A DNA stretch of 34,974 nt from NCBI GenBank assembly GCA_002863145.1, contig PKDW01000125.1, forward strand, positions 1-34,974. The letters are read 5' to 3'. Positions 33,415-34,974 of the stretch are shown here, in pieces. The notes beneath the pieces are model-generated. The model searched no databases, was not told where the DNA came from, and saw nothing but the letters and a program-made list of their open reading frames with translations. This DNA is from Flavobacteriales bacterium (lineage in GTDB: Bacteria; Bacteroidota; Bacteroidia; Flavobacteriales_D; Sanyastnellaceae). How positions within the stretch are numbered: the first letter of the stretch is position 1; every line of letters starts with the position of its first letter. The position numbers and the translations under genes were made by a program.

Positions 33415-34272
33415 ATGACCTCATCCCCAACTTCACATTTTCTGTCTTGGTGGCGCCTGACGCGCCCCTGGAATGTGCTTGCCATGGGCGTCATGGTAAC
33501 GCTGGTTCTCCGCTGGCAAGGCTTTCCATTGGGCGACTTGTTGCACCTCGGCCGAATCGGATGGGTGCTTGTCCCCATGTTGGTGGGTGCCGCAGGGAAC
33601 TTGATCAACGACTACTTCGACGTGCGTGAAGACCGCATCAACAAACCGGAACGTGCCCTTGTCGGGCGCACCGTGAAGCGACGGGTTGTGGTGGTCACCC
33701 ACTGGGGCTTCTCGGCGGCCGCTTTCTCTTGGAGCGCTTGGCTTTCTTCCGAGGCGAGCTCCTTGTGGCCCCTCCTTCTGGTTGCCGTGTTCTCCGTGGT
33801 GCTGTACCTCTATTCGCCCGTCTTGAAGGGCCGAGGGGCATGGGGAAACATCGCCATTTCCCTTTGTGTGGCGGGTTTGGTGGCTTGGGGCGGCATGGCC
33901 TCAGGTGACTGGGCAGAGCCTGGCCAAGGTCGCTCCCTTTGGATTCTGGCAGGAATCGTGGGTTGGCTCAACTTCTTGCGGGAATGGGTGAAAGACATCC
34001 AAGACCTGGAAGGAGATCGTGTGGCCCATCACCACACCATGGCCATGCATTTGACGGCTTTACAGAATCGAAATGGTCTCTTGATTGGCATGCTCTTGGG
34101 TGGCCTCGGCATGCTCGCGTGGGGAACTTCAATGCCCTTGTCGTGGTGGCGAATGCTGCCCATGTTGATTTTCTTTATCGGTGTTGTTACAACCACCATT
34201 CAACAAAAATCAAAAAGCGTATCTGCTTGGTTAAAAGTTCTTATAGGTTCTTTATATCTACTTATTATTTAA
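33415..34272 (+). CDS. UbiA family prenyltransferase
   Basis: This is a 285-residue polytopic inner-membrane enzyme that transfers a polyprenyl group to an acceptor. The first Asp-rich motif NDYFDVRED is at residues 65-73 and the second, DIQDLEGD, at residues 194-201; several hydrophobic helices surround them. It resembles the Bacteroidota branch related to geranylgeranylglycerol-phosphate geranylgeranyltransferase, but the acceptor cannot be read; quinone or heme precursors are alternatives. It follows the glycosylasparaginase by seven bases. The last 25 or so codons are strikingly AT-rich (tta, aaa, ata, tat, att) compared with the rest, continuing into the AT-rich gap. Confidence 0.87.
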   Translation: MTSSPTSHFLSWWRLTRPWNVLAMGVMVTLVLRWQGFPLGDLLHLGRIGWVLVPMLVGAAGNLINDYFDVREDRINKPERALVGRTVKRRVVVVTHWGFSAAAFSWSAWLSSEASSLWPLLLVAVFSVVLYLYSPVLKGRGAWGNIAISLCVAGLVAWGGMASGDWAEPGQGRSLWILAGIVGWLNFLREWVKDIQDLEGDRVAHHHTMAMHLTALQNRNGLLIGMLLGGLGMLAWGTSMPLSWWRMLPMLIFFIGVVTTTIQQKSKSVSAWLKVLIGSLYLLII

Positions 34273-34465
34273 AACTTGTTCATGTTTTCGTAACCTTTTG
34301 GTTGGGTTGGCTCAACCTGATAGCAGCATGCCGTTCATGTTTCAGGCGGTTTGGTAACGTTTGTCACGGGCGAACTTCAATGAAGGGTAAGGATGAGGAA
34401 ATGACGTTTCGTCGAGTCATATAGGAGATTTGGCGAGGAAAATGTCAAACTCAAACCCCTATTTC
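34273..34465 (+). other. AT-richer intergenic region before secreted protein gene
   Basis: This gap of about 190 bases holds a small hairpin GGTTG-GCT-CAACC (34305-34317) without a T run, the direct repeat GTTCATGTTT (34278 and 34333, approximately) and GAGGA four to seven bases before an alternative start ATG at 34442. TAacgTTTG near 34353 is a possible -7 box with one extra spacer base. I see no RNA gene. Confidence 0.45.
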
Positions 34466-34974
34466 ATGAAGCATTTGTTTCTTGCAGCCGTGGCCCTGTT
34501 CTCGGGCTTTGCTGCCATAGCTCAGTGCGATTGCCCCCCTTTGGCAAGCCGCACAGAAGTCGTCATTTCAGACGCCGGACAAGGTACTGGCACCGGCACT
34601 TGGACGTGCGACAACACCTACATCCTCGACGGATACGTGTTTGTAAACGCCGGTCAAACTTTGACCATTGAACCTGGTACGGTTGTGAAAGGAGCTGCTG
34701 GTGCAGGTTCCGATGCCTCTGCCTTCATTGTTGCAAACGGAGGCCAAGTCATGGCTGACGCCAACGAGTCGTGCCCCATCATTTTCACATTTGCAGCTGA
34801 TCCCCTCGATGGCTCCATTTCTTACGACACCCGCGGCCAGTGGGGCGGTGTGATTCTCTTGGGTGACGCTTCCACCAACTTTGGTGGTGTTGCACAGATT
34901 GAAGGCATCCCCGCCGACAACGACCGCGCTTCATACGGCGGTTCGAATGACGCACACAGCGCAGGCATCATGCG
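34466..34974 (+). CDS. Secreted beta-helix-type surface protein, 3'-truncated by window edge
   Basis: The frame runs to the window end without a stop (about 169 residues seen). It begins with a Sec signal peptide, MKHLFLAAVALFSGFAAIAQ, then a Cys-containing segment and WTCDNTYILDGYVFVNAGQTLTIEPGTVVKG, GAAGAGSDASAFIVANGGQVMADA, and GQWGGVILLGDAS with VAQIEGIPADNDRASYGG. This matches a common Bacteroidota family of parallel beta-helix-like exported proteins, many with type IX secretion C-terminal domains; that end is not visible here. An in-frame ATG at 34442 with GAGGA before it would add eight residues (MSNSNPYF); the shorter start gives a more typical signal peptide. Function (adhesion, matrix or enzyme) is unknown. 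Confidence 0.8.
   Translation, partial: MKHLFLAAVALFSGFAAIAQCDCPPLASRTEVVISDAGQGTGTGTWTCDNTYILDGYVFVNAGQTLTIEPGTVVKGAAGAGSDASAFIVANGGQVMADANESCPIIFTFAADPLDGSISYDTRGQWGGVILLGDASTNFGGVAQIEGIPADNDRASYGGSNDAHSAGIM

Noticed and set aside
34305-34317. Hairpin GGTTG-GCT-CAACC as a UbiA terminator
   Set aside because: The stem is only five pairs with a three-base loop and has no T run after it.
1-34974. CRISPR arrays, tRNAs, rRNAs, insertion sequences, prophage genes
   Set aside because: No regularly spaced repeats, cloverleaf sequences, transposases or phage genes are visible; gaps are short and genes are ordinary chromosomal ones.

Overview
The window is a compact, GC-rich (roughly high-50s percent by eye) stretch of a Bacteroidota chromosome, most likely a Flavobacteriales relative with unusually high GC. 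The evidence is the block bamD - Rpb6-type omega - coaBC - DUF4835 - recN, a serine-palmitoyltransferase-like enzyme, a TonB-dependent receptor with a carboxypeptidase-like N-terminal domain, a ligase-associated-type DEXH helicase, and -7 promoter boxes of the Bacteroidota form TAnnTTTG. I see no prophage, insertion sequence, CRISPR array, tRNA or rRNA. No gene-free stretch exceeds 300 bases; the largest gaps are about 200 bases, at 3648-3850, 27899-28098 and 34273-34465.

Layout. 1-3850: the 3' part of an AI-2E family permease, pyrG (CTP synthase), then on the minus strand elaA and a small secreted barrel-like protein. 3851-5743: a Uup-type ABC-F ATPase. 5794-9890: a phenylacetyl-CoA epoxidase island, with paaE on the minus strand, divergent from paaABCD plus a PaaI-type thioesterase; paaABCD are tightly coupled by overlapping or nearly touching start and stop codons. 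9935-10411: an unrecognised 158-residue protein. 10438-14272 (minus): an SPT-like enzyme, truA and an MsbA-like ABC exporter. 14398-19431 (plus): bamD, rpoZ, coaBC, DUF4835 and recN in one run. 19432-24260 (minus): a TonB-dependent receptor and an Lhr-like helicase. 24390-27898: a secreted repeat-like protein and a FemAB/GNAT-like protein, then a divergent pair (Gfo/Idh/MocA oxidoreductase and BtuF-like protein). 28099-30009: dnaK with a strong terminator. 30122-34272: an RND/MMPL transporter, a Tat-type glycosylasparaginase and a UbiA prenyltransferase. 34466-end: the start of a large secreted beta-helix-type protein.

The most striking pattern is regulatory. At most transcription-unit heads, a TAnnTT(T/C)G -7 box lies only 4-7 bases before the ATG. 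The predicted transcription start therefore falls on, or within a few bases of, the start codon. This predicts largely leaderless mRNAs and also settles several start codons. Two intergenic regions stand out. At pyrG, the predicted start sits in a CCC run that opens a perfect inverted repeat ending two bases before the ATG, which suggests CTP-sensing start-site switching. At 27124-27155, two divergent -7 boxes lie back to back in a 30-base gap. The dnaK upstream region carries twin TTTGAC/ATGTCA palindromes and a leader hairpin.
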